A stretch of 36,398 nucleotides of DNA from Vibrio hepatarius (GTDB lineage: Bacteria; Pseudomonadota; Gammaproteobacteria; Enterobacterales; Vibrionaceae), in the NCBI RefSeq assembly GCF_018860525.1, contig NZ_JAHKPM010000028.1, forward strand, positions 1 to 36,398, given 5' to 3'. A program made the position numbers and the translations under genes. Shown here in pieces: positions 17,060 to 26,198 of the stretch. The number at the start of each line of letters is the position of its first letter. The stretch's first letter is position 1. Under the pieces are notes generated by a model that saw only the letters and a program-made list of their open reading frames with translations, did not search any database and was not told the DNA's origin.

Positions 17060-19231
17060 ATGGACCCCTCTTTACTTCTCGATGGCCTTAATGATAAGCA
17101 ACGTCAAGCGGTTGCTGCCCCACTTGAAAATTTATTGGTTCTTGCCGGAGCTGGAAGTGGTAAAACGCGCGTGTTGGTTCACCGTATTGCTTGGCTGTTG
17201 TCGGTTGAGCAAGCTTCCCCTTTCTCGATTATGTCGGTGACGTTCACCAATAAGGCCGCTGCAGAAATGCGTGGCCGTATTGAAGAATTGATGATGGGTA
17301 GTGCTTCTGGGATGTGGAACGGCACTTTCCATGGGATCTGTCACCGAATTTTACGTGCGCATTATTTAGATGCGAACTTACAGGAAGATTTCCAAATACT
17401 GGACTCGGACGATCAATATCGTTTATTACGTAGGTTGATCAAAGCGCAAAATCTAGACGAAAAGCAATGGCCTGCCAAGCAGGCAGCTTGGTGGATTAAT
17501 GGTAAGAAAGATGAAGGTTTGAGACCTCATCATATAGAGAGTTATAGCGATCCTATTACTCAAACATACCAACAAATCTATGGGGCTTATCAAGAAGCAT
17601 GCGACCGTGCTGGACTTGTTGACTTTGCGGAAATCTTACTAAGAACATTGGAACTTCTACGAGATAAACAAGTCATTCGTGAGCATTACCAAGCTCGATT
17701 CAAGCACATACTGGTGGATGAGTTTCAAGATACCAATAATATCCAGTATGCATGGCTGAGAATGATGGCAGGGCCAGACTCGAACGTTATGATCGTCGGT
17801 GATGACGACCAATCTATCTATGGTTGGCGTGGGGCAAAAATCGAAAATATTGAAAAATTTACCCATGAATTTCCAAGTGTTAATACGATACGTTTGGAGC
17901 AAAATTACCGTTCTACTAAAACTATCCTGCAAGCTTCAAACGCTTTAATTGCCAACAATACTGAGCGTATGGGCAAGGAATTGTGGACTGAGGGCTTAGC
18001 GGGTGAACCTATTTCGGTATATTCAGCCTACAATGATTTGGATGAAGCCCGTTTTGCAGTTAGTAAGGTTAAAGATTGGCAAGAAAAAGGCGGAACGTTG
18101 AATGATGCAGCTATGTTGTATCGTAATAATGCGCAGTCACGTGTGCTGGAAGAAGCACTGATTCAGGCAGGTTTGCCTTATCGCATCTATGGTGGAATGC
18201 GATTCTTTGAGCGTCAGGAGATCAAAGATGCGTTGAGCTATTTACGTTTGATGGCTAACCGTAATGACGATGCAGCATTTGAGAGAATAGTGAACACACC
18301 GACTCGTGGCTTGGGAGACAAAACGCTAGAGACATTACGTTTAGTGGCCAGAGATAGAGGTTGTACTATGTGGGATGCTAGTGTCGCTTTGTTAGAAGAA
18401 AAAGTGCTTACGGGCAGGGCTGCTTCGGCGCTTGGGCGTTTTGTCGAGCTGATTAATGCTTTGGAAGACGATACTTGTGAAATGTCACTTCATACTCAAA
18501 CAGACCATGCAATCAAATACACTGGTTTATATGCCATGTATGAGCAGGAAAAAGGTGAGAAGTCTAAAGCTCGTATCGAAAACTTAGAGGAGCTAGTAAC
18601 AGCGACTCGTCAGTTTGAAAAACCCGAGGAGGCAGAAGAAATGACCTTATTGACGGCATTTCTTACTCATGCTGCATTGGAGGCTGGTGAGGGGCAAGCC
18701 GATGAATTTGATGATGCGGTACAGTTAATGACTTTGCACAGCGCCAAAGGGCTAGAGTTTCCACTGGTTTTTATGGTCGGTGTTGAAGAAGGCATGTTCC
18801 CTAGCCAAATGTCTGTTGAAGAGGCTGGTCGGCTAGAAGAGGAACGCCGTTTGTGTTATGTGGGCATGACACGGGCCATGCAAAAGCTCTATATTACTTA
18901 TGCTGAAATGCGTCGTTTATATGGTCAAGATAAGTTCCATAAACCATCGCGGTTTATTCGTGAATTGCCGGAAACCTGTGTGGATGAAATTCGGATGAAG
19001 GCTCAGGTGAGCCGTCCTACTAGTTCAGGCAGGTTCAGTTCTAAAATAGTGAAAGAAAGCTTTAATGAAACTGGCTTTAGTTTGGGGGCACGTGTCAAGC
19101 ATCCAAAATTTGGAGAAGGGACCATTATCAATTTTGAGGGTAGTGGCCATCAAGGTCGTGTGCAGGTTGCCTTTAACGGCGAGGGTATCAAATGGCTGGT
19201 CACGGCATACGCTAAACTAGAGCAATTGTAA
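17060..19231 (+). CDS. uvrD: DNA helicase II UvrD
   Basis: UvrD is a superfamily 1A 3'-5' helicase that releases the incised oligonucleotide in nucleotide excision repair and unwinds DNA in mismatch repair. The 723-residue length agrees with the family (E. coli 720). The Q-motif region LNDKQRQAV is at 10-18, Walker A AGAGSGKT at 29-36, Walker B VDEFQDTN, then GDDDQSIYGWRGA, the QNYRST motif, LMTLHSAKGLEF and the VGMTRAM arginine-finger motif. The C-terminal GARVKHPKFGEGTI is a Tudor-like segment that binds RNA polymerase in UvrD/PcrA proteins. It is a single gene, with no obvious Shine-Dalgarno sequence before the ATG at 17060. The downstream hairpin is shared with csrB. Confidence 0.97.
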   Translation: MDPSLLLDGLNDKQRQAVAAPLENLLVLAGAGSGKTRVLVHRIAWLLSVEQASPFSIMSVTFTNKAAAEMRGRIEELMMGSASGMWNGTFHGICHRILRAHYLDANLQEDFQILDSDDQYRLLRRLIKAQNLDEKQWPAKQAAWWINGKKDEGLRPHHIESYSDPITQTYQQIYGAYQEACDRAGLVDFAEILLRTLELLRDKQVIREHYQARFKHILVDEFQDTNNIQYAWLRMMAGPDSNVMIVGDDDQSIYGWRGAKIENIEKFTHEFPSVNTIRLEQNYRSTKTILQASNALIANNTERMGKELWTEGLAGEPISVYSAYNDLDEARFAVSKVKDWQEKGGTLNDAAMLYRNNAQSRVLEEALIQAGLPYRIYGGMRFFERQEIKDALSYLRLMANRNDDAAFERIVNTPTRGLGDKTLETLRLVARDRGCTMWDASVALLEEKVLTGRAASALGRFVELINALEDDTCEMSLHTQTDHAIKYTGLYAMYEQEKGEKSKARIENLEELVTATRQFEKPEEAEEMTLLTAFLTHAALEAGEGQADEFDDAVQLMTLHSAKGLEFPLVFMVGVEEGMFPSQMSVEEAGRLEEERRLCYVGMTRAMQKLYITYAEMRRLYGQDKFHKPSRFIRELPETCVDEIRMKAQVSRPTSSGRFSSKIVKESFNETGFSLGARVKHPKFGEGTIINFEGSGHQGRVQVAFNGEGIKWLVTAYAKLEQL

Positions 19232-19241
19232 TATTAAAAGA

Positions 19242-19660
19242 AAAACCCCGAGGGCTTTCGCCCATCGGGGTTATAGTCTTACTCGCAGCAATCCAGCTAC
19301 TAGAGGTGCTCCATGCATCAAATCCTTGATAGTATGCTGATTTCCTTCAGCCCAGTCCATTCATCGCCATCCTAGCGGTGTCCATGACCCTATCCTGGTC
19401 CACTAACTATCCTAGTTAGCTCGCGTCGCCTATTCCTTAAGCGGTATCCATTTCCTTTCCCTAGTAGTAACCATCCTAGTTACTATTATGAGTCCGTTCA
19501 ATGTCCAATTTGCTATCCATGCCGACTGCTCATCGTAAGTAGCCGAATCTTCATCCTGAAGATAACCAATTCCTTGGTGCTTCCTGTTCCGTGTCAGTAT
19601 CCTTCCGACAAGGTTCATATTACGATGCCCAAAATATTCCTCAAGGTTAACTTGTCCATT
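19242..19660 (-). ncRNA. csrB: CsrB-family sRNA (CsrA/RsmA antagonist)
   Basis: Read on the minus strand, this stretch has about 25 GGA triplets in some 390 nt, far above chance, and many sit in loops of small perfect hairpins. Examples: CTAACTA-GGA-TAGTTAG (19403-19419), ATCTTCA-GGA-TGAAGAT (19547-19563), ACCAA-GGAA-TTGGT (19565-19578), ATCAA-GGAT-TTGAT (19317-19330), and AGTAAC/GTTACT around TAGGATG (19466-19484). This is the CsrB design: each loop binds CsrA and titrates it away from mRNAs. The 3' part, AGTAGCTGGATTGCTGCGAG, closely resembles the end of E. coli CsrB. The RNA ends at the GC-rich terminator at 19246-19270. The 5' end is uncertain: TTGACC (19678-19683) or TTGCTC (19689-19694) may be the -35 element, giving a start near 19648-19660. 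Confidence 0.94.
19246..19270 (-). terminator. csrB intrinsic terminator (also faces uvrD)
   Basis: The stem CCCCGA-GGG / CCC-A-TCGGGG with loop CTTTCG is followed on the minus strand by TTTTTCTTTT, a strong intrinsic terminator for csrB. On the plus strand it follows the uvrD stop by 14 bp but has only TTATAGTCTT, so uvrD termination would be weaker. Confidence 0.9.
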
Positions 19661-19761
19661 CTCTGTTAATGAAAAATGGTCAAAAATGGAGCAAACTCTT
19701 TCCTAACAGCTAGTTATATTGCTCTAATTTTAATAATCTCATTAAAAAATAGATGTTAGCG

Positions 19762-19795
19762 CACCATCTTGTAAGAAATATCTCACAAGGTGGTG
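19762..19795. promoter_or_regulatory. VarA/GacA/UvrY-type box inside a longer dyad, upstream of csrB
   Basis: TGTAAGAAATATCTCACA at 19770-19787 matches the GacA/UvrY/VarA consensus TGTAAG-N6-CTTACA with one mismatch. It lies about 110-130 bp upstream of the predicted csrB start, where such activator sites occur in other gammaproteobacteria. The dyad extends outwards to CACCATCT and AGGTGGTG with the same centre, so the same DNA could form a hairpin at the 3' end of the ggt transcript (stop at 19808). Confidence 0.72.
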
Positions 19796-19807
19796 GGCAA
19801 ATTATTG

Positions 19808-21556
19808 CTAATGGCCGATTGCTGTTCCTTCGCGTCTTGGGTCAGCGGCTCCCTCTAATTGGTGGGGATTTATTAAGATGGCATGAAGGCCGGAATTTAA
19901 GTCACCAACATTAACATCAAAGCCCATCCTTTCTAGATCTGATTGCATCTTCTCTGCCGAGGTGCCTTGTTCAATATCAAGCGTGCCAAAACGGTTCAAT
20001 ATATGAGGTTGATTAATTGCTTGTTGAATATCCATGCCCCACTGTGTATGAGCAATAATGGCTTGAGCAACATAACCAATAATGCGACTTCCGCCTGGGG
20101 AACCAATGGCCATATAGGGTTTGCCATTTTCCATTATTATGGTGGGAGCCATAGAGGATCGAGGGCGCTTACCGGGTTCGAGGCGATTAGCGATAGGGTT
20201 GCCATCACTGTGGGTGCTGAATGAGAAATCGGTTAACTCATTATTGAGTATAAAACCGTTAGTCATGAGACGTGAACCAAAGGCATTTTCGACTGAAGCT
20301 GTCATGGATACTACATTTCCGTCTTTATCGACAATATTGAAGTGACTTGTCGAGGGGAGTTCAATGGATTCATCAGGGCTTTGTTGACGTGCGTAGTTCC
20401 AAGGCGGAGAGCCCGCTGATGCTCTTTCTAATGCTTTCCCGGGCGTTATTAATTGGGCGCGTTTTTTTAGATATTCTGTATCAACTAAACCTTGGGTTGG
20501 CATAGGGACAAAGTCTTCATCTGCCATATACATACCCCGGTCAGCAAATGCTAAAAGGGATGCATCAGCAATGACTTGCCAGGATTTAGCATTGTTTGGT
20601 CCCCATCCTTTTAGGTCAAATTCTTCAGACATGGTTAATATCTGATTGACTGTTAGCGCGCCAGACGCTGGTGGGCCCATACCGCAAACCTCGTAGCTCT
20701 GGTAAGAGGAACAGACAGGTTGGCGCTGCTTCACTTTATAAGTTTCAAAGTCTTCTTTGGCAAGAACTCCTGGATTCCCTTGCGCTGATTTGACTGTATT
20801 GACAATATCTGCTGCAATTTTACCTTTGTAGAAGGCGTCTGCTCCTTTTTTTGCAATAGTAGCCAGTGTCTCCGCATATGCTGGATTTTTTAGCACGGCA
20901 CCATGTTTTTTCGCTGAGCCGTCAGGGTTAAAAAAATACGCTCTTGTTTCGGAGAAGCGAGAGAGGCGCTTGGCATCTTTAGCAATTAAAGTCGCAAGTC
21001 TTGGGCTGATAGAAAAACCATCCAATGCTACTTTAATTACAGGTTCAAATAGTTGTTCCCACTTTAACTTTCCATATTTTTGGTGTGTTTCCCACATCAG
21101 CTTCACTACGCCAGGAGTTCCGACAGAGCGCCCGCCGACTACAGCGTCATAAAATTTCAGTGGCTTGCCATTTTCATCTTGGAATAGTTGGGGTGTGGCC
21201 GCGAGAGGTGCGGTTTCTCTGCCATCATAAGTGGTAAGTTTCTTTTTCTTTGCATCCCAATACACAAGAAAAGCACCACCACCTATCCCTGATGACTGTG
21301 GTTCGACTAGACCTAACATAAGCTGAGTGGTGATCATGGCATCGATGGCATTACCACCTTGTTTGATAATGTCAGCGCCAGCTTGAGTCGCGAGTGGGTT
21401 CGCAGCCGTTACCATCCAGTCTTTCGATTTAACCAGTTGCTTTTGTTCTAAACCACTACTTTCTTCGGGAGCAACAGAGTCCGCTGCTTGATCAGCAATT
21501 GCAGAAATAGAGGTGAATAATAGACATGTCGCTAAAAATGGGTGTTTCCACTGCAT
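19808..21556 (-). CDS. ggt: Gamma-glutamyltransferase
   Basis: This periplasmic N-terminal-nucleophile hydrolase transfers or hydrolyses the gamma-glutamyl group of glutathione. The 582-residue proenzyme has a signal peptide (MQWKH, hydrophobic core to about 21). Autocleavage is expected before T403 in PSTSHFNIVDKDGN, giving large and small subunits. R113 in DGRETAP is the glutamate-binding arginine. QSSGIGGGAFLVYW (87-100), GPPASGALT and the small-subunit RPRSSMAPTI and GSPGGSRII motifs are intact. It is a single gene, with csrB next on the same strand. With gor it accounts for two glutathione enzymes in the window, though the genes are not clustered. Some read-through into the csrB region is possible. 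Confidence 0.97.
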   Translation of the reverse strand: MQWKHPFLATCLLFTSISAIADQAADSVAPEESSGLEQKQLVKSKDWMVTAANPLATQAGADIIKQGGNAIDAMITTQLMLGLVEPQSSGIGGGAFLVYWDAKKKKLTTYDGRETAPLAATPQLFQDENGKPLKFYDAVVGGRSVGTPGVVKLMWETHQKYGKLKWEQLFEPVIKVALDGFSISPRLATLIAKDAKRLSRFSETRAYFFNPDGSAKKHGAVLKNPAYAETLATIAKKGADAFYKGKIAADIVNTVKSAQGNPGVLAKEDFETYKVKQRQPVCSSYQSYEVCGMGPPASGALTVNQILTMSEEFDLKGWGPNNAKSWQVIADASLLAFADRGMYMADEDFVPMPTQGLVDTEYLKKRAQLITPGKALERASAGSPPWNYARQQSPDESIELPSTSHFNIVDKDGNVVSMTASVENAFGSRLMTNGFILNNELTDFSFSTHSDGNPIANRLEPGKRPRSSMAPTIIMENGKPYMAIGSPGGSRIIGYVAQAIIAHTQWGMDIQQAINQPHILNRFGTLDIEQGTSAEKMQSDLERMGFDVNVGDLNSGLHAILINPHQLEGAADPRREGTAIGH

Positions 21557-21651
21557 CTTGTACTCCTTGTTAACTATGCGGTGACAGAGTGGCAGTGGAA
21601 CAGTTTAGAGTCTAAGGATTTGTTATAAAAATGTAACCTTGAATCAATTTT

Positions 21652-22329
21652 TTATAAAATTAACATTAAACCAGAGATGGACTGCCAAAGAATGCTAGTA
21701 CCTATCACTGTGAAAATCACCCCGCATAACCCATCAATATAACAGGTCATCGCCTGCACTTTGCCTTGCATGCGTTTGGTTGATAGTGCCCAGGCAAGCA
21801 ATGAAAACCATACTAGAGATAGCCCCCATAATATGATGAGTGCCATTCCTTTGCCTGCAAGAGACATATCAGCTGGAACTAAGCTGGACATCAGGCTAAT
21901 AAAAAATACCAGTGCCTTGGGATTGAGTATATTGGTTGATAAGCCTTGAGAGAATGCTTGGCGTTTATTGTTAAGTAGTACTCTTTTGGTTACTTGCTTC
22001 GGGCGAGGTTCGGTATCGTTTTTTGCTCTCCAACATCCATTGAGAGCACTGTAACCAAGATAGACTAAGTAGCTACCGCCGATTAATTGTAATCCAGCAA
22101 ATAGGTCTGGCTGTTGGTGAACCAGATAGCTAATCCCAGTCAGGCTTAAAATAGAATGAAGGAGTATGCCAAATGAAAGTCCTAACGCTATATACAGTCC
22201 TGTTTGGCGTCCGTAGCGTGCAGCATTTTGGACCACTAGAGCAAAATCAGGTCCGGGGCTCATTAGGGCGATAAAGTGAACACTGGCCAGTGTTGTTAGG
22301 ATGGTGATTTCGTTCATTGTGATACTCAT
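21652..22329 (-). CDS. LysE/RhtB family amino acid exporter
   Basis: The 225-residue inner-membrane protein has about six hydrophobic segments and the LysE/RhtB signature MSPGPDFALVVQNAARYGRQTGLYIALGLSFGILLHS near residues 23-60, followed by LQLIGGSYLVYLGYSAL. GLSTNILNPKALVFFISL is typical of threonine/homoserine/lysine exporters. The substrate cannot be assigned. It lies 53 bp downstream of an AraC-type regulator on the same strand, a common arrangement in which the regulator controls the exporter or both share one transcript. An alternative start at the Met 12 bases downstream (MNEITILTT) is possible, as neither has a strong ribosome binding site. Confidence 0.9.
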   Translation of the reverse strand: MSITMNEITILTTLASVHFIALMSPGPDFALVVQNAARYGRQTGLYIALGLSFGILLHSILSLTGISYLVHQQPDLFAGLQLIGGSYLVYLGYSALNGCWRAKNDTEPRPKQVTKRVLLNNKRQAFSQGLSTNILNPKALVFFISLMSSLVPADMSLAGKGMALIILWGLSLVWFSLLAWALSTKRMQGKVQAMTCYIDGLCGVIFTVIGTSILWQSISGLMLIL

Positions 22330-22382
22330 TGATTAATATGAGCTCATTTTGCCTTGATGATAATAGCAATGATTGTAAATTA

Positions 22383-23180
22383 TTAACACTGAAGCTTAGA
22401 AGGTGAAATGCCATAAGTTGACTTAAAGGCTTTGCTAAAATGTGCTTGGTCATAAAAACCAACCTGGTGTGCAACTTCGGTGCCACATACGCCAGTTTTA
22501 AGCAGTTTTAAACCATGCTCAAGTCTTAAGCGACTAAGCCAAGCGTACGGTGTTAAGCCCATCCTGGCTTTAAAATGGCGCTGAAACTGAGTGGGGCTGA
22601 GTCGGCATAACTGAGATAAATCTTCAAGCCTTACAGGTTGCGCTAAGTTTTCCAGTAAATACTCTTTTAGTGTTGAAATTGATTGATTTCCAAGTGGCAC
22701 GACGTTTTTTCCCCGTACCGCACCATAATGACTAAATAACTGTTCAAAACCTTCATAAGGCAAACAGTCTTTTGCCAGCTGGCTTAGGTCATTTTTGCTC
22801 AGTGATTGATGGAGTTTAACGAGATGGATGAATAAGCCTGAATCAGAAACCACGAATTGGTTAAATTGAACTTGGTCACTGTCATTCTTGAGTTCGGCAA
22901 GCTCACTAAACCATTTGGGCTCAATAGAAAATACTCTAACTTGATAGCCATTGTCATGAATTGATCTCCCGTCATGCAGTTCATCGGGTGGCATGATGAC
23001 GATTTGACCATGGCCAACGGTATGATTTGTGCCTTGATAGCAAAACTTTTGTTGACCATTCGTGACTAAACCAATGTGAAAGTCGAGATGGTAGTGCCTC
23101 CGAAAGGCGAACTTTTGATAGTGGGCTTGAATCAGGCCTATCTTTTCATTTTGTGTTGTGAGGTAACTTACCTTATCCAT
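22383..23180 (-). CDS. AraC-family transcriptional regulator
   Basis: The 265-residue protein has an N-terminal cupin-like effector-binding domain (HYHLDFHIGLVTNGQQKFCYQG, then GQIVIMPPDELHDGRS at about 30-75). A C-terminal AraC double helix-turn-helix spans about 170-265: first helix pair RLEDLSQLCRLSPTQFQRHFKARMG, second GTEVAHQVGFYDQAHFSKAFKSTYGISP. It belongs to the AraC regulators often found beside LysE exporters, and the LysE gene follows by 53 bp. A likely role is sensing an amino acid or related metabolite and activating the exporter; the effector is unknown. Confidence 0.92.
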   Translation of the reverse strand: MDKVSYLTTQNEKIGLIQAHYQKFAFRRHYHLDFHIGLVTNGQQKFCYQGTNHTVGHGQIVIMPPDELHDGRSIHDNGYQVRVFSIEPKWFSELAELKNDSDQVQFNQFVVSDSGLFIHLVKLHQSLSKNDLSQLAKDCLPYEGFEQLFSHYGAVRGKNVVPLGNQSISTLKEYLLENLAQPVRLEDLSQLCRLSPTQFQRHFKARMGLTPYAWLSRLRLEHGLKLLKTGVCGTEVAHQVGFYDQAHFSKAFKSTYGISPSKLQC

Positions 23181-23276
23181 GATGACGGCCTGTGTGAAAT
23201 TTAACCGATTTTATGTTTATTTTTATCATTTGTCTTGTAAAAAAAGATCACTATGATGATTCAACTCCGGTGAAAT

Positions 23277-24179
23277 TTAAGGTTTCGTTACGTGTGAGCG
23301 TTTATTGTTTGTTAGTCCATCAAAGCTGAAGACTACTAAAGCACCCCAGATAAATGCAAAGGTAATGGCTTTATCAGTGGTAAAAATTTCACCGTATACT
23401 AGGACAGCAAGCATAAACATTAGGCTGGGGCCGATATATTGGAAAAAACCTAGAGTTGACAGCTTGAGCCTAGTTGCAGCACCAGTGAAACACAGTAGGG
23501 GCAGTGTGGTGACTATCCCTGCAGCGATCATTAGTATATTTAAAGTTAATGAGTTGAGTGCAAAATCAGAAGTAGGAGAATCTGCAATCCATAACAGATA
23601 AATGGCCGCTGCGGGTAGCATGACTAGGGTTTCAATAAATAGTCCTGTTTGAGCATCTAGGCTAACCTTTTTGCGCAGTAGTCCATATATACCAAAGGTG
23701 AAAGCGAGTGCAATGGCGACCATGGGTACTGATCCAAAGGCGATCAACTGAACAGCGACACCGCAAGTCGCTAATGCGACTGCAAACCATTGTAACTTGC
23801 GCAGGCGCTCTCCTAAAAATAACATCCCAAGTACCACATTGAGTAAGGGGTTGATGTAATACCCTAGACTGGCATCCAACATATGGTTGGAGTTGACTGC
23901 CCAGATAAAAATCAACCAATTAACACCAACCAGCAAAGCCGTAGAAATTAAATACAACATTTTATTCTTGGAGCGGCTTACATCTCTTACACCACGCCAG
24001 CGACGACCGATGTGCAGTAAGACAGTAAGAAGAACGAATGACCAAACGACGCGATGACTAAGGATTTCTAGCGGTGAAACTTGGCTGATAGCTTTAAAGT
24101 AAATAGGGGCAATGCCCCACATGGTATACGCACCGATGGCGAGAAGAACGCCTTGCCTTGATTGTTGCTCTGTTGTCAT
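23277..24179 (-). CDS. rarD: RarD, EamA-family permease
   Basis: The 300-residue inner-membrane protein has about ten hydrophobic helices in two EamA halves. It carries the RarD pattern: QGVLLAIGAYTMWGIAPIYFKAI at the N terminus, LSHRVVWSFVLL, VNWLIFIWAVNSNHMLDASLGYYINPLLNVVLGMLFLGERL, and a C-terminal FFQYIGPSLMFMLAVLVYGE. E. coli RarD was called chloramphenicol-sensitive protein; the transported substrate is not established. It is divergent from recQ, with 183 bp between starts. Confidence 0.93.
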   Translation of the reverse strand: MTTEQQSRQGVLLAIGAYTMWGIAPIYFKAISQVSPLEILSHRVVWSFVLLTVLLHIGRRWRGVRDVSRSKNKMLYLISTALLVGVNWLIFIWAVNSNHMLDASLGYYINPLLNVVLGMLFLGERLRKLQWFAVALATCGVAVQLIAFGSVPMVAIALAFTFGIYGLLRKKVSLDAQTGLFIETLVMLPAAAIYLLWIADSPTSDFALNSLTLNILMIAAGIVTTLPLLCFTGAATRLKLSTLGFFQYIGPSLMFMLAVLVYGEIFTTDKAITFAFIWGALVVFSFDGLTNNKRSHVTKP

Positions 24180-24362
24180 TGATGTTCATCCAACTACTGA
24201 TTCTTATCATAGTAATCATTCAGTATACGAGTGGTAGTGTTTATCATCTAGTGTTGGATTAACTTTTGCACTGATTTGTTCGCAATTTGCAGTTTTATTC
24301 GTATCCGAACACTACTACAATGTGCGCTTTACATTTCGCTATATTTCCCAACTGAGACTTCA

Positions 24363-26198
24363 ATGACCGCGACGCTGTTTGCTCAACAATCTGATCCAGC
24401 AATCACACCTGAAAAGGTATTAGAGGATGTGTTTGGTTATAAATCATTTCGTGATGGTCAAAGTGAGGTCATTGATGCCGTCGCCGAAGGTCAAGATTGC
24501 ATTGTCATTATGCCGACAGGGGGAGGTAAGTCACTTTGTTATCAAATTCCAGCCTTGGTGCGTGAAGGGCTAACTCTGGTGATTTCACCATTGATTTCAT
24601 TGATGAAAGACCAAGTCGATCAGCTGAAAGCCAATGGGGTAGTGGCGGAATGTATTAATTCGACTATGCCACGGGAAGAGTTGATTAATGTCTATAACAG
24701 GATGCATTCTGGTGAACTAAAGTTGGTGTATGCCTCGCCTGAGAGAGTGCTGATGCGTGATTTTGTTGAACGACTTGGAACGCTGTCATTGTCGATGATT
24801 GCTGTTGATGAGGCGCATTGCATCTCCCAATGGGGGCACGATTTTAGACCAGAATACGCTTTGTTGGGGCAATTAAAACAGCAATTTCCTCATGTGCCAT
24901 TTATGGCTCTTACCGCGACAGCCGATGAGGCAACTCGCAATGACATTACGCATAGATTGCAACTTCAAGAGCCTCATATTTATTTGGGTAGTTTTGATCG
25001 CCCTAATATTCGCTACACCTTGATAGAAAAGCACAAACCTATTTCACAGATTATTCGCTTCGTCGCAGGACAAAAAAACCAGTGTGGCATCATTTATTGT
25101 GGTAGCCGTAAAAAAGTAGAAATGGTGACCGAAAAACTGTGTAACAACCATGTTCGTGCTGCGAGCTATCATGCTGGTTTGGACACTGATGAGCGAGCCT
25201 ATGTTCAGGAGGCTTTTCAGCGTGACGATATACAAATAGTGGTGGCTACAGTGGCTTTTGGTATGGGCATCAATAAGCCTAATGTACGTTTCGTCGTTCA
25301 TTTTGATGTTCCGCGTAATATTGAGTCTTACTATCAGGAAACTGGACGAGCTGGACGAGATGGTTTGCCAGCAGAGGCTATGATGCTGTATGACCCTGCA
25401 GATATGAGCTGGTTGAGAAGGATGTTGGATGAAAAAGACGAGGGTTCGCAAAAACAAGTTGAAAGTCATAAGTTAAATGCGATGAGTGCTTTTGCTGAAG
25501 CGCAGACATGCCGACGGCAAGTGTTGCTCAACTATTTTGGTGAATACAGTGATAAGCCCTGTGGGAATTGTGATATCTGCCTTGATCCACCTAAACATTT
25601 TGATGCAACCGAACAAGCGCGTAAAGCAATATCTTGTGCCTACCGAGTGAATCAGAATTTCGGTATCAGCTATGTCGTTGAAGTGTTACGTGGTATGCAG
25701 AATATTCGAATTCGAGAAAATGGACATGATAAACTGTCGACCTATGGTATAGGTCGTGAAAATAGTCATGACTATTGGGTCAGCATTTTTCGTCAATTAA
25801 TACATAAAGGTATGTTGTCGCAAAACATTACTCGTAATTCGACTCTTCAATTGACTGAAGAGGCTCGTCCGCTATTGCGTGGTGATATGAACTTAGAGTT
25901 GGCTGTTCCAAGGCTTGATACTGCCGCGAGAACGGCTAAATCAGAGAAGCTGACGAGTAAGAATTACGACAAGAAGTTATTTGCTAAATTGCGAAAATTG
26001 CGTAAATCGATTGCTGATGAAGATGGATTGCCTCCATACGTTGTATTTAGCGATGCGACATTAATTGACATGGCAGAAATATTACCCACGTCATACGGTG
26101 AAATGTTAGCTGTTAATGGTGTTGGTCAGCGTAAGTTGGAGAAATATGCCGATCCATTTTTAGATTTAATCCAGGAGCATGTGTCTTACCATGGCTGA
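24363..26198 (+). CDS. recQ: ATP-dependent DNA helicase RecQ
   Basis: RecQ is a superfamily 2 3'-5' helicase acting in recombination and restart of stalled forks. Starting at 24363 it is 611 residues (E. coli 609). Motif I MPTGGGKS contains K56; motif II is D149-E-A-H152; the aromatic-rich loop is CISQWGHDFRPEY. The zinc-binding cysteines are C383, C400, C403 and C406. A winged helix lies around 440-520 and an HRDC domain at the C terminus (LRKLRKSIADEDGLPPYVVF). The open frame continues upstream to a TTG at 24276, but those 29 residues do not resemble RecQ and the ATG at 24363 gives the family start MTATLFAQQ. A small gene overlaps its end. Confidence 0.97.
   Translation: MTATLFAQQSDPAITPEKVLEDVFGYKSFRDGQSEVIDAVAEGQDCIVIMPTGGGKSLCYQIPALVREGLTLVISPLISLMKDQVDQLKANGVVAECINSTMPREELINVYNRMHSGELKLVYASPERVLMRDFVERLGTLSLSMIAVDEAHCISQWGHDFRPEYALLGQLKQQFPHVPFMALTATADEATRNDITHRLQLQEPHIYLGSFDRPNIRYTLIEKHKPISQIIRFVAGQKNQCGIIYCGSRKKVEMVTEKLCNNHVRAASYHAGLDTDERAYVQEAFQRDDIQIVVATVAFGMGINKPNVRFVVHFDVPRNIESYYQETGRAGRDGLPAEAMMLYDPADMSWLRRMLDEKDEGSQKQVESHKLNAMSAFAEAQTCRRQVLLNYFGEYSDKPCGNCDICLDPPKHFDATEQARKAISCAYRVNQNFGISYVVEVLRGMQNIRIRENGHDKLSTYGIGRENSHDYWVSIFRQLIHKGMLSQNITRNSTLQLTEEARPLLRGDMNLELAVPRLDTAARTAKSEKLTSKNYDKKLFAKLRKLRKSIADEDGLPPYVVFSDATLIDMAEILPTSYGEMLAVNGVGQRKLEKYADPFLDLIQEHVSYHG

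Noticed and set aside
19430..19618. Open frame of 62 codons on the minus strand
   Set aside because: It lies wholly inside the CsrB-type RNA; its composition is explained by the GGA repeats and hairpins.
19271..19660. Regularly spaced short repeats resembling a CRISPR or tandem array
   Set aside because: The common element is only a GGA triplet in differing hairpins with no conserved repeat or spacer; CsrB architecture explains it.
22330..22382. Fur-like GATAAT/ATGATT pattern before the LysE gene
   Set aside because: Only a partial match to the 19-bp consensus in AT-rich DNA; not convincing.
24276..24362. TTG start giving a 640-residue RecQ
   Set aside because: The extension is unlike RecQ; the ATG at 24363 gives the normal 611-residue protein.
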